DNA from: JAIYDJ01 sp031398695
Lineage (GTDB): Bacteria; Pseudomonadota; Alphaproteobacteria; Rhodobacterales; Rhodobacteraceae
DNA: 35,399 nucleotides
Assembly: GCA_031398695.1 (NCBI GenBank)
Contig: JANNNU010000118.1
Coordinates: 1-35,399 of the forward strand
Reading direction: 5' to 3'
The notes under the pieces were generated by a model. That model did no database searches. It was given only the letters and a program-made list of their open reading frames with translations, and had not been told where the DNA came from. Both the position numbers and the translations under genes were made by a program. Below are positions 23,989 through 32,540 of the stretch, in pieces. Numbering within the stretch: the first letter of the stretch is position 1; each line of letters starts with the position of its first letter.

Positions 23989-25554
23989 TTGACCGAGGCT
24001 GACGCCGTGCTGATCGGGGCGGGTCACAACACGCTGGCCGCGGCGCTGCACCTTGCGTCCAAGGGCTGGCGGGTGGCGGTGTTCGAGCAGGCTCCGGTGC
24101 CGGGTGGTGCGATCAAGACCGGGGAATACACCCTGCCCGGCTTTCGGCACGACTGGGCGGCGATGAACCTGTCGCTGTTCGCGGGAAGCGCCTTCTTCAA
24201 GCAGCACGGGCCCGAACTGATGCGCCATGGCTGCGCCTTTGTGCCCGTGACGCGGCCCTTTGCGTCTTCGTTCGAGGATGGGTCATGGCTTGGGGTTTCC
24301 ACTGACGCAGCCGAAACGGCGTCCCGGATCGCTGCCTTGTCCCCGGAAGATGCCGAGAAGTGGAATAAGCTCGTTGCGGGCTTTGGCGCAGAGGCTCCGC
24401 ATCTGTTCGGGCTTCTGGGCAGCTCGATGAAAATTCGTGCGCTTGCATATTTCATGTTTAAAACGTTGCGTGGCAAAGGTTTGACGGGGACGCTGGATTT
24501 CACCCGGTTCCTGCTGTCGTCGCCGCGCCAGTGGCTGACGGAAACGTTCCGGCATCCCCATGTCCGGGCGATGTTGGGGGCGTGGGGGATGCATCTGGAT
24601 TTCGCGCCAGATGTCGCGGGCGGCGCGATGTTTCCTTATCTGGAAGGAATGGCCGGGCAAGCCTTCGGGATGGCGATCGGGGCGGGCGGGGCCGATACGG
24701 TGGTCAACGCGCTGGTTGCCGCGATCCAGTCGCGCGGCGGGGTAGTCGAATGCAACTCGCCCGTCGCGCGGGTGCTGCGCGACGGCGGGCGGGCGAGCGG
24801 GGTAGAGTTGGCCGATGGGCGGGTCGTCAAAGCGGCCAAGGCGGTGATCGCAGGAGTAGCACCCGGTGCACTGCCGAAGTTGACCGGAGGCACGACTCCG
24901 GCGTTTGATGGTGCCATGACCCGGTTTGCCCACGCCCCCGGCACGATGATGATTCACCTCGCGCTGTCCGGTCTGCCGGACTGGCGGGCCGGGGCGGCGT
25001 TGCAGACCTATGCCTATGTGCATCTCGGCGACAGTTTGGACCAAATGGCGCGGACCTATGCGCAGGCACAGGGCGGAATGCTGCCGGATGCGCCGGTTCT
25101 GGTGGTGGGACAGCCGACCGTGGTCGACCCGTCGCGCGCGCCTGCAGGCCATCATGTGTTGTGGGTGCAGGTCCGAATGGTGCCGGGCAGGATTTCAGGC
25201 GACGCGGCGGGGGTGATCGCGGCGACCGACTGGGCCGGGGCGGCCGAGCCGATGGCGGAACGCGCGCTGGACATCCTCGAGCGGCACGCGCCGGGGTTGC
25301 GCGGCAAGATCCTCGGGCGGCGGATTGTGTCACCTGCGGACCTCGAAGCGGACAACCCCAATCTCGTCGGCGGCGATCAGATCTGCGGAAGCCACCATCT
25401 GGCGCAGAACTTTGTTTTCCGCCCCGCGCGCGGCCATGCCGACGGATCGACGCCGATCCCGGGACTGCACCTGACCGGCGCTGCCGTGTGGCCCGGCGCG
25501 GGAACCGGTGCGGGGCCGGGATATCTTCTGGCCCGAAAGCTGGCCGGAAGCTGA
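23989..25554 (+). CDS. Phytoene dehydrogenase-like FAD-dependent oxidoreductase (copy 2)
   Basis: A 521-residue relative of the enzyme at 21512-23053: N-terminal VLIGAGHNTLAAALHLASKG with the ribose-binding E in VFEQ, then PVPGGAIKTGEYTLPGFRHDW, and C-terminal LTGAAVWPGAGTGAGPGYLLARKL. The two share order and motifs but differ widely elsewhere, so the duplication is not recent. The start is a TTG at 23989 because the dinucleotide fold begins directly after it and AAGGGA stands 6 nt upstream; longer frames back to 23881 have no matching sequence and would cross the promoter. It is the first gene of the operon that continues into the peptide-type ABC importer, which suggests that it oxidises the imported compound. 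Substrate unknown. Confidence 0.83.
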   Translation: MTEADAVLIGAGHNTLAAALHLASKGWRVAVFEQAPVPGGAIKTGEYTLPGFRHDWAAMNLSLFAGSAFFKQHGPELMRHGCAFVPVTRPFASSFEDGSWLGVSTDAAETASRIAALSPEDAEKWNKLVAGFGAEAPHLFGLLGSSMKIRALAYFMFKTLRGKGLTGTLDFTRFLLSSPRQWLTETFRHPHVRAMLGAWGMHLDFAPDVAGGAMFPYLEGMAGQAFGMAIGAGGADTVVNALVAAIQSRGGVVECNSPVARVLRDGGRASGVELADGRVVKAAKAVIAGVAPGALPKLTGGTTPAFDGAMTRFAHAPGTMMIHLALSGLPDWRAGAALQTYAYVHLGDSLDQMARTYAQAQGGMLPDAPVLVVGQPTVVDPSRAPAGHHVLWVQVRMVPGRISGDAAGVIAATDWAGAAEPMAERALDILERHAPGLRGKILGRRIVSPADLEADNPNLVGGDQICGSHHLAQNFVFRPARGHADGSTPIPGLHLTGAAVWPGAGTGAGPGYLLARKLAGS

Positions 25555-25596
25555 ACGCTGACCAAAAAAACAGAAACAACCAACAGGGAAATGACC

Positions 25597-27120
25597 ATGA
25601 ACCTCAACCGTCGCAGTCTTCTGCAACTCTCCACCGCCGCCATGGCGTTGGGCGTCACCGGCCTGCCCGCCCGCGCGCAGGCCATCGAAGAACTGGTGAT
25701 CGCCTACAACGTCACCTTGCCCTCCTGGGATCCGACCGTGGGGCCGAGTGCCGTGAACCCGACCATTCAGGGCTTTTATCAGTCGGTGTTCGACCAGTAT
25801 ATCCTGCAGCAACCCGACCTGAAACCAGCCCCCGGCTTGCTGACCGAGTGGGGGTGGAGCGATGACAAAAAGCAGGTCTGGATGACGGTGCGCGAAGGCG
25901 TCAACTGGCACGACGGCAGCCCCTTCACGCCTGAGGATGTGGCGTGGTCGCTGGCGCGGGTGGCGAAACCCGAAACCGGTAGCCCGATCCAGTTTGTCTG
26001 GGGCACGCTGGCAAATCATCGGGTCGAGGGCAACAAAGTCATCGCCGACGTGGTCCAGTTCGACCCGACGATCTTCAAGTGGATGTATTTCCTGACCGGC
26101 TATGTCTTGCCGAAGGCCTACTATGAGAAGGTCGGCGCAGAAGGTTTCGAGGCAGCACCCATCGGCACCGGCCCCTACATGGTCGAAAAGTTCGAGCGCA
26201 ACGCCTTCGTTCGTCTGAAAGCCAACGCCAACTACTGGGGCGGAAAGCCCGACTTCGACACGGTGACGATCAAGTTCGTCCCCGATGCGGCCGCTCGGGT
26301 GGCCGAAGTGGAATCGGGCAACAGCCACGTCACGCTGGAAATGCCTTATGAAGAATATGACCGTCTGAAAGGCGGACCGCTGGCAGGGATCGCGGCGCCG
26401 ATCTCGGACATCGGGATGATCTTCCTCAACGACATCGAGGTGATGAAAGACCCGAATGTGCGCAAAGCCGCCGCGCACGCCATCGACAAGCAGACCATCA
26501 TCGACCGGCTGTTGTCGGGCTATGGGGTCAAGATCGACACACTGGAAACCCCGGAATACGACGCCTACGACGCCTCGATCTCGGTGGCCTATGACCCGGC
26601 GAAGTCGGTCGAACTACTGGCGGCCTCGGGCTACAGCGTCGAAAAGCCGGTCAAGTTCAAGATCCAGACCACTAAGGGCTTTAAGCCCAAGGACTACGAA
26701 GTGATCCAGGCCATCGTCGGGTTGTGGCGCAAGGTCGGGATCGAGGCAGAGATCGAGGTCTACGAGATCGCCAAGCACTATGAACTGCGCGCGGCAGATC
26801 AGCTGGCCCCGGCGGCGTTCTACAACTGGGGCAACTCAGTGGGCGACCCCACGACTTCGACAGGCTTTGCAATGTTCGGGCCGAGCCCTCATTCGGTCTG
26901 GGACGGCGAAGATCTGATGGGGATGATCGGGCCTTTGTGGGGCGAGGCGGACGAGGCCAAGCGGATCGAGGGCTGGAAGGCGGTCGACCGGTTCGTGGCG
27001 GACAACGCGCTGGTAATTCCGCTGCTGCAATATGTGCAGCCGATCCTGCATGCGCCGGGGGTGGTTGTCACGCCGCATGCCTCGGGCGCGCTGTTGCCGC
27101 ATCTGATGAAGCGGGCCTGA
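25597..27120 (+). CDS. ABC transporter substrate-binding protein, family 5 (dipeptide/opine type), Tat-exported
   Basis: A 507-residue solute-binding protein. A twin-arginine signal (NRRSLLQLSTAAMALG) is followed by cleavage near ARAQA, so the mature protein is periplasmic. Family 5 signatures are VREGVNWHDGSPFTPEDVAWSLAR and AAPIGTGPYMVEKFERN, with a conserved late segment QYVQPILHAPGVVV. The second of two close ATGs is chosen: AGGGAA lies 6 nt upstream of 25597 but directly abuts the ATG at 25591. The gene follows the FAD oxidoreductase by 42 bp and precedes the permeases. Family 5 proteins bind peptides, opines, nickel or heterocycles, so an indole- or anthranilate-containing ligand is possible. 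The A. evansii cluster also encodes an ABC substrate-binding protein. Confidence 0.88.
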   Translation: MNLNRRSLLQLSTAAMALGVTGLPARAQAIEELVIAYNVTLPSWDPTVGPSAVNPTIQGFYQSVFDQYILQQPDLKPAPGLLTEWGWSDDKKQVWMTVREGVNWHDGSPFTPEDVAWSLARVAKPETGSPIQFVWGTLANHRVEGNKVIADVVQFDPTIFKWMYFLTGYVLPKAYYEKVGAEGFEAAPIGTGPYMVEKFERNAFVRLKANANYWGGKPDFDTVTIKFVPDAAARVAEVESGNSHVTLEMPYEEYDRLKGGPLAGIAAPISDIGMIFLNDIEVMKDPNVRKAAAHAIDKQTIIDRLLSGYGVKIDTLETPEYDAYDASISVAYDPAKSVELLAASGYSVEKPVKFKIQTTKGFKPKDYEVIQAIVGLWRKVGIEAEIEVYEIAKHYELRAADQLAPAAFYNWGNSVGDPTTSTGFAMFGPSPHSVWDGEDLMGMIGPLWGEADEAKRIEGWKAVDRFVADNALVIPLLQYVQPILHAPGVVVTPHASGALLPHLMKRA

Positions 27121-27135
27121 TGGCTGGCGTCAAAA

Positions 27136-27158
27136 CCGGGGGGCTTCGCGCCCCCCGG
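27136..27158 (+). terminator. Strong intra-operon hairpin, possible attenuator or REP-like element
   Basis: CCGGGGGGC and GCCCCCCGG form a perfect 9-bp stem around a 5-base loop (TTCGC), 16 bp after the binding-protein stop. It lacks a T run, so it is more likely an mRNA-stabilising or partially terminating element that raises binding protein over permease levels. The sequence just after it (CCTCCCGCAGGGTATTT) has the look of a dispersed intergenic repeat; a genome-wide count would tell. Confidence 0.55.
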
Positions 27159-27218
27159 ACCTCCCGCAGGGTATTTATGAACAGATGATGGCCGCAAGGG
27201 TCTTGATGGGGCGAGCGC

Positions 27219-28229
27219 ATGCGGCTGTTGCAGAGTTCTATGATGCGGTTGGCCACGACGGCGGTGACGCTGTTCGGGGTGGCAGCGATCGTGTTTGTTG
27301 TGATCCGGGTGGTGCCCGGCAATCCGATCGCAATGATGCTGCCGCCCGGAGCGACCGAGGCGGATATCGCGCGGCTGTCGGCGCTTTACGGGTTGGACAA
27401 GTCGATTTTCCAGCAGTTCGTGATCTGGGTAGGCGGGGTGGTGCAGGGCGACTTTGGCACGTCGATCACCACGCGGCAGCCGGTGCTGGGGCTTGTACTG
27501 GGGCGGTTACCGGCAACATTGGAGCTGTCGATCATGGCACTGGTGATTGCCGTGGTCATCGGCGGATTTGCCGCGCTGACCGGCACGCGGATGCGGGGCA
27601 CGCGGGTCGAGGGCGGAATAGACGTGGCCAACGGCGTGGCGTTGTCAGTGCCGGATTTCCTGTGGGGCTTGGTGTTGATCCTGTTGTTCGGTGTGCTGGT
27701 GCCGGTGTTCCATATCTCGGGTCGGGTCTCGCCTAGTCTGGACCTGCCGTTCGTGACGGATTTCTATCTGTTCGAAAGCGTGCTGCGGCTGCGGTTCGAT
27801 CTGTGGGCCGATCTGGTCGCCCACATGTTCATGCCGGCGCTGGCGCTCGCGATCCCTCTGTCGGCGATCATCGGGCAACTGTTGAAGCAGAGCCTCAAGG
27901 AAACCATGCATCTGGACTATGTCACGCTGAGCCGCACCAAGGGCTATGGCGAAAACCATGTGATCCTGCGCGAGGCGCTGCCCAATGCGGTCTTGCCGAC
28001 GCTGACGCTGGTCGGTGTGCAATTCACCTTTCTGATCGGCGGGACGGTGATTATCGAGCGGCTGTTTTCCTATGAAGGTCTGGGCAACATGGCGATTGAT
28101 GCAGTGATCAACCGCGACCTGCCGCTGATCCAGGGGATCGTGATCCTGTTCGCGGTGATCTTTACGGCCGTCAACCTGTTCGTTGACCTGATGTATGCCG
28201 CCCTGAACCCACGTTTGCGGCATGCTTGA
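27219..28229 (+). CDS. ABC transporter permease (DppB type)
   Basis: A 336-residue inner-membrane permease of the peptide/nickel/opine family. An N-terminal membrane helix (TTAVTLFGVAAIVFVVIRVVPG) ends in the VVPGNP motif of DppB proteins. Further helices lie around 100-125, 145-170, 205-225, 265-285 and 300-325. The cytoplasmic EAA loop that contacts the ATPases is clear (SRTKGYGENHVILREALPNAVLP). The ATG at 27219 lies 98 bp after the binding-protein gene, beyond the hairpin. Its stop overlaps the next start by 8 bp, as usual for heterodimeric permease pairs. Confidence 0.9.
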   Translation: MRLLQSSMMRLATTAVTLFGVAAIVFVVIRVVPGNPIAMMLPPGATEADIARLSALYGLDKSIFQQFVIWVGGVVQGDFGTSITTRQPVLGLVLGRLPATLELSIMALVIAVVIGGFAALTGTRMRGTRVEGGIDVANGVALSVPDFLWGLVLILLFGVLVPVFHISGRVSPSLDLPFVTDFYLFESVLRLRFDLWADLVAHMFMPALALAIPLSAIIGQLLKQSLKETMHLDYVTLSRTKGYGENHVILREALPNAVLPTLTLVGVQFTFLIGGTVIIERLFSYEGLGNMAIDAVINRDLPLIQGIVILFAVIFTAVNLFVDLMYAALNPRLRHA

Positions 28230-29073
28230 CGGTCGCGGGGCCGTCAGGCGGCGGGCGGGGGTGCGGCTGTGGCTGTCGGCGATCTGGCTGGGATTGCTGG
28301 TGCTGGCTGCTCTCCTGGCACCGTGGATCGCGCCGAAGGACCCACTGGCGCAGGATTTGTTTCTGGGCCGGCTGCCTCCGTTCTGGGTGGCGGGGCATGA
28401 GCCGGGGTATCTTCTGGGCACCGACAGTCTGGGGCGCGATGTCCTGAGCCGTATCCTTTATGGCGCGCGGATCGCGTTGGTAGTGGCGCTGGTGGCCGGA
28501 ACGGTGACCTGCGTGCTGGGGGCGGCACTGGGGTTGATGGCGGGGTATCTGCGCGGCTGGGTCGATGTACTGATCAGCCGGTTCATTGACATTTGGATGG
28601 CCTTTCCGCCCGTCTTGTTTTCCATCTTGCTGATCGCGGTGATCGGGCCCGGGCTGGGGTCTATCATTCTTGCCATCGTCATCATCGACTGGACCCGCTT
28701 TGCCCGCGTGGTGCGGGCGGAAGCCATGGCACAGGGGGCGATGGATTATGTCGCCTCGGCACGGGTGGCAGGGCGGGGGCGAATCGGGATCATGCTGCGG
28801 GAGATCTTGCCGAACGTGCTGCCCACGATTGTTGTTCTCTTGACGCTGGAGATGGGGATCGCGGTGATCGTCGAGGCCATCCTGAGTTTCGTGAACCTGT
28901 CGATCTCCACCGACGACCCGACCTGGGGCGGCATGATCGCGGAGGGGCGCGCGTCGGTGCATCAGGCGTGGTGGGTGCTGATGTTTCCATTGATCACGCT
29001 TTTCCTGACCGTGCTGAGCTTTTCGCAACTGGGAGAAGGGTTGAAGGACCGCTTCGATCCGGTGCTGCGATGA
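28222..29073 (+). CDS. ABC transporter permease (DppC type)
   Basis: A 283-residue second permease subunit. The N-terminal helix (LWLSAIWLGLLVLAALLAPWIAP) and following PGYLLGTDSLGRDVLSRILYGARI are hallmarks of DppC proteins. The EAA loop is ARVAGRGRIGIMLREILPNVLPT, and ILSFVNLSI with WGGMIAEGRA, the usual C-terminal signature, follows. It pairs with the upstream DppB-type subunit to form the channel. It starts at ATG 28222 inside the end of the previous gene and overlaps the ATPase start by ATGA (29070-29073), so expression of the two permeases and first ATPase is coupled. Confidence 0.9.
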   Translation: MLDGRGAVRRRAGVRLWLSAIWLGLLVLAALLAPWIAPKDPLAQDLFLGRLPPFWVAGHEPGYLLGTDSLGRDVLSRILYGARIALVVALVAGTVTCVLGAALGLMAGYLRGWVDVLISRFIDIWMAFPPVLFSILLIAVIGPGLGSIILAIVIIDWTRFARVVRAEAMAQGAMDYVASARVAGRGRIGIMLREILPNVLPTIVVLLTLEMGIAVIVEAILSFVNLSISTDDPTWGGMIAEGRASVHQAWWVLMFPLITLFLTVLSFSQLGEGLKDRFDPVLR

Positions 29074-29939
29074 GCTATCTGGTCATCGACCGGCTGACGG
29101 TGCGGTTGCGGGGGGGTGGGCCGCTGTTGCGCGCGGTGTCGCTGCAGGTAGCGCCGGGCGAGGTGCGCGGGCTGGTCGGCGAAAGCGGGGCCGGGAAGTC
29201 GATGATCGGCAGGGCGGTGCTGGGCATCCTGCCACAGGCCGCCGAGGTGGTGTCAGGGCGCATCATGCTGGACGGAGTGGATCTGTTAGCTCTCCCCCCG
29301 GGCGAACGGCGAAGGCGCGTTGGGGCGACCTGCGCGCTGATCCCGCAGGACCCGCTGACCGCGCTGAACCCGTCGCGGCGGATCGGGCCGCAGATCACAG
29401 ACCGGCTTGTGGACATTATGGGCTGGGACCGGGCACGGGCCGAGGCGCGGGCGCGCGAGCTACTGGCCGAGGTGCAGATCCCCGACCCCGACCGGGTGAT
29501 GCGGTGCTATCCGCACGAGCTTTCCGGGGGGATGCGGCAGCGCATCCTGATCGCGAGCGCCTTTGCTGCCGAGCCGAAGCTGATCGTGGCGGATGAGCCC
29601 ACGACCGCACTGGACGTAACCGTGCAGAAGCAGATCCTGAAGCTGATCAAGGAGATGCAGGTGCGGCACGGCACCGCGTTGCTGTTCGTGTCACATGATT
29701 TGGGGGTGGTTTCCAAAGTGTGTCAGAGCCTGTCGGTGCTCTATGCCGGAATGGTGCTGGAGGAGGCGTCGGTGGCGGATTTCTTTCGGGCACCAAAGCA
29801 TCCCTATGCGGCGGCCCTGCTGGCCGCGACGCCGAAATACACCGATCCGACAGCCGGCCTGATCCCAGTGCCCGAAGCGGTGCTGGTGGCCACCCGGGCC
29901 GAAGTGGCCGAAGCGGACCGGAGGGCTGAGCATGGCTGA
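29070..29939 (+). CDS. ABC transporter ATP-binding protein (DppD type)
   Basis: A 289-residue ATPase. It has Walker A GESGAGKS (37-44), the Q-loop in ALIPQDPLTALNPSRRIGPQ, the signature LSGGMRQRILIASA, Walker B LIVADEPTTALDVTVQKQ and the H-loop FVSHDLGVV. The C-terminal segment HPYAAALLAATPK is the oligopeptide-type extension (PxxPYTxxLL). It powers the importer with the next ATPase. Its end overlaps the next start by 8 bp. The methionine in LSGGMRQR is common in DppD-type subunits. Confidence 0.9.
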   Translation: MSYLVIDRLTVRLRGGGPLLRAVSLQVAPGEVRGLVGESGAGKSMIGRAVLGILPQAAEVVSGRIMLDGVDLLALPPGERRRRVGATCALIPQDPLTALNPSRRIGPQITDRLVDIMGWDRARAEARARELLAEVQIPDPDRVMRCYPHELSGGMRQRILIASAFAAEPKLIVADEPTTALDVTVQKQILKLIKEMQVRHGTALLFVSHDLGVVSKVCQSLSVLYAGMVLEEASVADFFRAPKHPYAAALLAATPKYTDPTAGLIPVPEAVLVATRAEVAEADRRAEHG

Positions 29940-30732
29940 TCTCTACGAAGTGGCTGGGCTGCAGCTGTCGCTGGCCGACATGACGAGGAAACCGTTGCTC
30001 GGCGCGGCGCCACGGCTAGAGATCCTGAAGGGGCTGAATTTTACGATTCCCAAAGGGTCGGTTCTGGGCATCGTTGGCGGGTCAGGGTCGGGGAAATCGA
30101 CGGTGGGCCGGGCGCTGGTGCGGCTCTTGGAACCATCGGCGGGCAGCGTTCGGTTCGACGGGGTGGACATCACCCATCTGGACGAGGCAGGCCTGCGGCC
30201 CTTGCGGCGGCGGTTCCAGATGATCTTTCAGGACCCGATGAGCAGCCTGAACCCCCGGCACCGCGTTGGCACGCTGATCGCGGAACCCCTGCGCCTGCAC
30301 GGGCTGGACGGCATCCCAACCCGCGTCGCCCGCGCGCTGGATCATGTGGGCCTGCCTGCCGGTTTCACCGCGCGCTATCCGCATGAACTCAGCGGCGGTC
30401 AGCGTCAGCGTGTCGGCATCGCACGGGCCATCGCACTGGAGCCCGATTTCATTCTGGCCGACGAAATCGTTTCGGGGCTGGATGTATCGAGCCAGGCGCA
30501 GGTTCTGAACCTGTTGGAACAACTGGTGCGCGATCTGGGGCTGACGCTGGCGTTCATCAGCCACGACCTCAGCGTGATCCGCAGGCTTTGCGCGCGGGTG
30601 ATGGTGCTGCATCAGGGCGTTATCGTCGAGGATCGGGTGACCGCCGACCTGTTTGCAAGCCCGCAGGCCGCCTACACCCGCGAGCTTCTGGACGCGATCC
30701 CCCTGCCCGACCCGGATCAGGTCTGGGCCTGA
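29932..30732 (+). CDS. ABC transporter ATP-binding protein (DppF type)
   Basis: A 266-residue ATPase. It has Walker A GGSGSGKST (49-57), Q-loop QMIFQDPMSSLNPRHRVG, signature LSGGQRQRVGIARA and an H-loop in FISHDLSVI. Walker B reads FILADEIVSGLDVSSQAQ: the usual Pro after the catalytic Glu (DEPVSALD) is Ile, while the Glu itself is kept, so activity is expected. It is the last gene of the importer operon. Its TGA at 30732 is 3 bp from the stop of the converging kynureninase-like gene. Confidence 0.9.
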   Translation: MADLYEVAGLQLSLADMTRKPLLGAAPRLEILKGLNFTIPKGSVLGIVGGSGSGKSTVGRALVRLLEPSAGSVRFDGVDITHLDEAGLRPLRRRFQMIFQDPMSSLNPRHRVGTLIAEPLRLHGLDGIPTRVARALDHVGLPAGFTARYPHELSGGQRQRVGIARAIALEPDFILADEIVSGLDVSSQAQVLNLLEQLVRDLGLTLAFISHDLSVIRRLCARVMVLHQGVIVEDRVTADLFASPQAAYTRELLDAIPLPDPDQVWA

Positions 30733-30735
30733 CCC

Positions 30736-31860
30736 CTAGTCTTGCGCGTGGTTGCCCAGGCCCTCGATCAGCCGCTCCACCCCAGCGTCGGTCGTCAGCA
30801 CCCCCGGCGACAGCCGCAGGATCGACCCGCGCCCGTCGGCCGAGATGCCATCGTCGCGCAGCGCTTGCACGACGCCCGACGCAGGCTGCCCCCCGGCCAG
30901 ACGCAGCATCAGCGACCCGCCCCGCGCGCATTCAGCCACCGGCGTCACCAGATCCAACCCTAGCCCTTGGGCCGCCGCGATGATCCGGTCGGTCTGGCGG
31001 CGGTTCTGGGCAAGGATCGCCGCCTTGTCCTGTGCCGCATGCCAGTCCATCGCGGGCAACGATGCGATGGCCGCCATGCAGCCCGGCGTGCCGTTGTCGA
31101 ACCGGCGGATGTCGGGGGCAAGCTCGAACCGGTCAAGCGCCCAGCTGAACGGGTTGGGCTGGCTGAACCAACCGCGCAACTCGGGCGAGCAGTCCGCGAT
31201 CAGGTGGGGGGCGACATGCAGCACCCCGGCCCCGGGCGTGCCGCACATCCATTTCAGACTGGTCGAGAGGGTGAAATCCACCGGAGGCGCCATCACGTCG
31301 AACGGCAGCAACCCAGCACCTTGGGTGATGTCGACGCCGATCAGGCTGCCCATCGCCCGGCCATGTGCGACCATGGCGTCCAGATCAATGCGCTTCGATG
31401 TGGTCGACGACACCCATGTCAGCAGCGCCAGCCCCACATCCGGCCCCCAGGCCGCCAGAAAATCCTCGTCCTCTACATAAGCCGCCCCCTGCCGCAACGG
31501 CACGGTGTCCAGCGTAAAGCCGAACCGTTCGGCCAGCTTGACCATCAGGAAATGGTTAGACGGAAAGCAGTCGGCGGCCACCAACACCCGCTTGCCGCGC
31601 AAACGGTCCGGCGGCAGCGCCGTCAACAGCATGTGCAGACCCTGCGTCACACTTTCACAGGTTGTCACGCTGTCGTCGGGCGCGTTCAGAATCGCGCGCC
31701 AGCGGTCGACAAACCGCCCGCGCCGGGGCAGCACCCAGCCCCACTGGCCGTCATCGGCCGCACTCCACACTTCGGCAAACTCGGCCATCGCCCGCGCAAG
31801 GTCCTGCGCCTTGCCGGGATACTGGCCAATCGAATGATACAGAAAATAGACATCTTCCAT
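30736..31860 (-). CDS. Kynureninase-like PLP-dependent enzyme (aminotransferase class V fold)
   Basis: A 374-residue fold-type I PLP enzyme. The PLP lysine is K203 in TSLKWMCGTPGAGV, matching the position of the TYKYLNGGPG motif of kynureninase. D177 in GVDITQGAG corresponds to the Asp of its WDLSHSAG. The following PELRGWFSQPNPFSW with IRRFDNGTPG closely follows the LRGWFG...IRRFLSGTP run of kynureninases. True kynureninases are about 400 residues, so this is slightly short and the motifs are imperfect. Cleavage of L-kynurenine or a derivative to anthranilate and alanine would feed the CoA ligase directly; cysteine-desulfurase-like or other class V activity is the alternative. It is the last gene of the amino-acid ABC operon, 5 bp after the permease stop. 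Confidence 0.75.
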   Translation of the reverse strand: MEDVYFLYHSIGQYPGKAQDLARAMAEFAEVWSAADDGQWGWVLPRRGRFVDRWRAILNAPDDSVTTCESVTQGLHMLLTALPPDRLRGKRVLVAADCFPSNHFLMVKLAERFGFTLDTVPLRQGAAYVEDEDFLAAWGPDVGLALLTWVSSTTSKRIDLDAMVAHGRAMGSLIGVDITQGAGLLPFDVMAPPVDFTLSTSLKWMCGTPGAGVLHVAPHLIADCSPELRGWFSQPNPFSWALDRFELAPDIRRFDNGTPGCMAAIASLPAMDWHAAQDKAAILAQNRRQTDRIIAAAQGLGLDLVTPVAECARGGSLMLRLAGGQPASGVVQALRDDGISADGRGSILRLSPGVLTTDAGVERLIEGLGNHAQD

Positions 31861-31865
31861 GGGTC

Positions 31866-32540
31866 TTACCTTTGATAGGCACGCTGGAAACGATACTCCA
31901 GCCAGCCGGTCAGCCGCACCAGCGGCCAGAGGATCGCCACATAGATCAGTGCAGCACCGATCAGCGGCGTGGGGTTGGCGAAGAGCGCCTGCGCGTCCGT
32001 CGCCTGTTTCAACAGGTCGGTCATCGCGACCACAGACGCCAGCGAGGTGTCCTTGATGATCGACACGCAGTTCGACGCATGCGGCGGAATCACCAGCCGG
32101 ATCGCTTGCGGCAGCACAACCTTGTGCATCATCCGCCAGAACCCGAGGCCAAGGGCGGCCGAGGCTTCGAACTGCCCCCGGGGCACCGCTTGAATACCCG
32201 CGCGCACAACCTCGGATGTATAGGCGGCCAGCACGAATGACAGCGCCGCCGCCGCCGCCGTGAAGGACGACAGCACGATCCCGGCAAAGGGCAGCGCATA
32301 ATAGATCAGGATCAGGACGACCAGCACCGGCATCGCGCGCATCAAGTCAGTATAGGCGATGGCCAAGAGCCGCAGCGGTTTGGGCGCATATAGCCGCGTC
32401 AGCGCGATCCCCAGACCCATCAGGCTGCCCAGTACGATGGCCGTCAACCCCAACAGCAGCGTATTGCCCAGGCCGCGCAGCAGGATCGGGAAGGCCCGCT
32501 CCATGACGCTGAGGTTGAAAAAGATGTCGATGGCGTTCAT
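31866..32540 (-). CDS. Amino-acid ABC transporter permease (HisM/GlnP family)
   Basis: A 224-residue inner-membrane permease of the polar amino acid family. The N-terminal periplasmic-to-membrane start (ILLRGLGNTLLLGLTAIVLGSLMG) is typical, and further helices lie around 60-80, 85-110 and 185-205. The EAA loop is FEASAALGLGFWRMMHKVVLPQAIR, and the family motif IIKDTSLASVVAMTDLL follows. The ATG at 32540 is used (AGAGGA 9 nt upstream); a TTG one codon earlier is possible. The start overlaps the stop of the 74-codon ORF (TGATG). No ATPase for this system is encoded in the window, so one must be supplied from elsewhere. Confidence 0.88.
   Translation of the reverse strand: MNAIDIFFNLSVMERAFPILLRGLGNTLLLGLTAIVLGSLMGLGIALTRLYAPKPLRLLAIAYTDLMRAMPVLVVLILIYYALPFAGIVLSSFTAAAAALSFVLAAYTSEVVRAGIQAVPRGQFEASAALGLGFWRMMHKVVLPQAIRLVIPPHASNCVSIIKDTSLASVVAMTDLLKQATDAQALFANPTPLIGAALIYVAILWPLVRLTGWLEYRFQRAYQR

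Noticed and set aside
21512..25554. Carotenoid biosynthesis locus
   Set aside because: The only resemblance is the two phytoene-dehydrogenase-like genes; no synthase, cyclase of the carotenoid type or photosynthesis gene is near.
25330..26478. Minus-strand frame of 382 codons opposite the FAD oxidoreductase end and the binding protein
   Set aside because: It spans two real genes on the other strand and has no recognisable domain.
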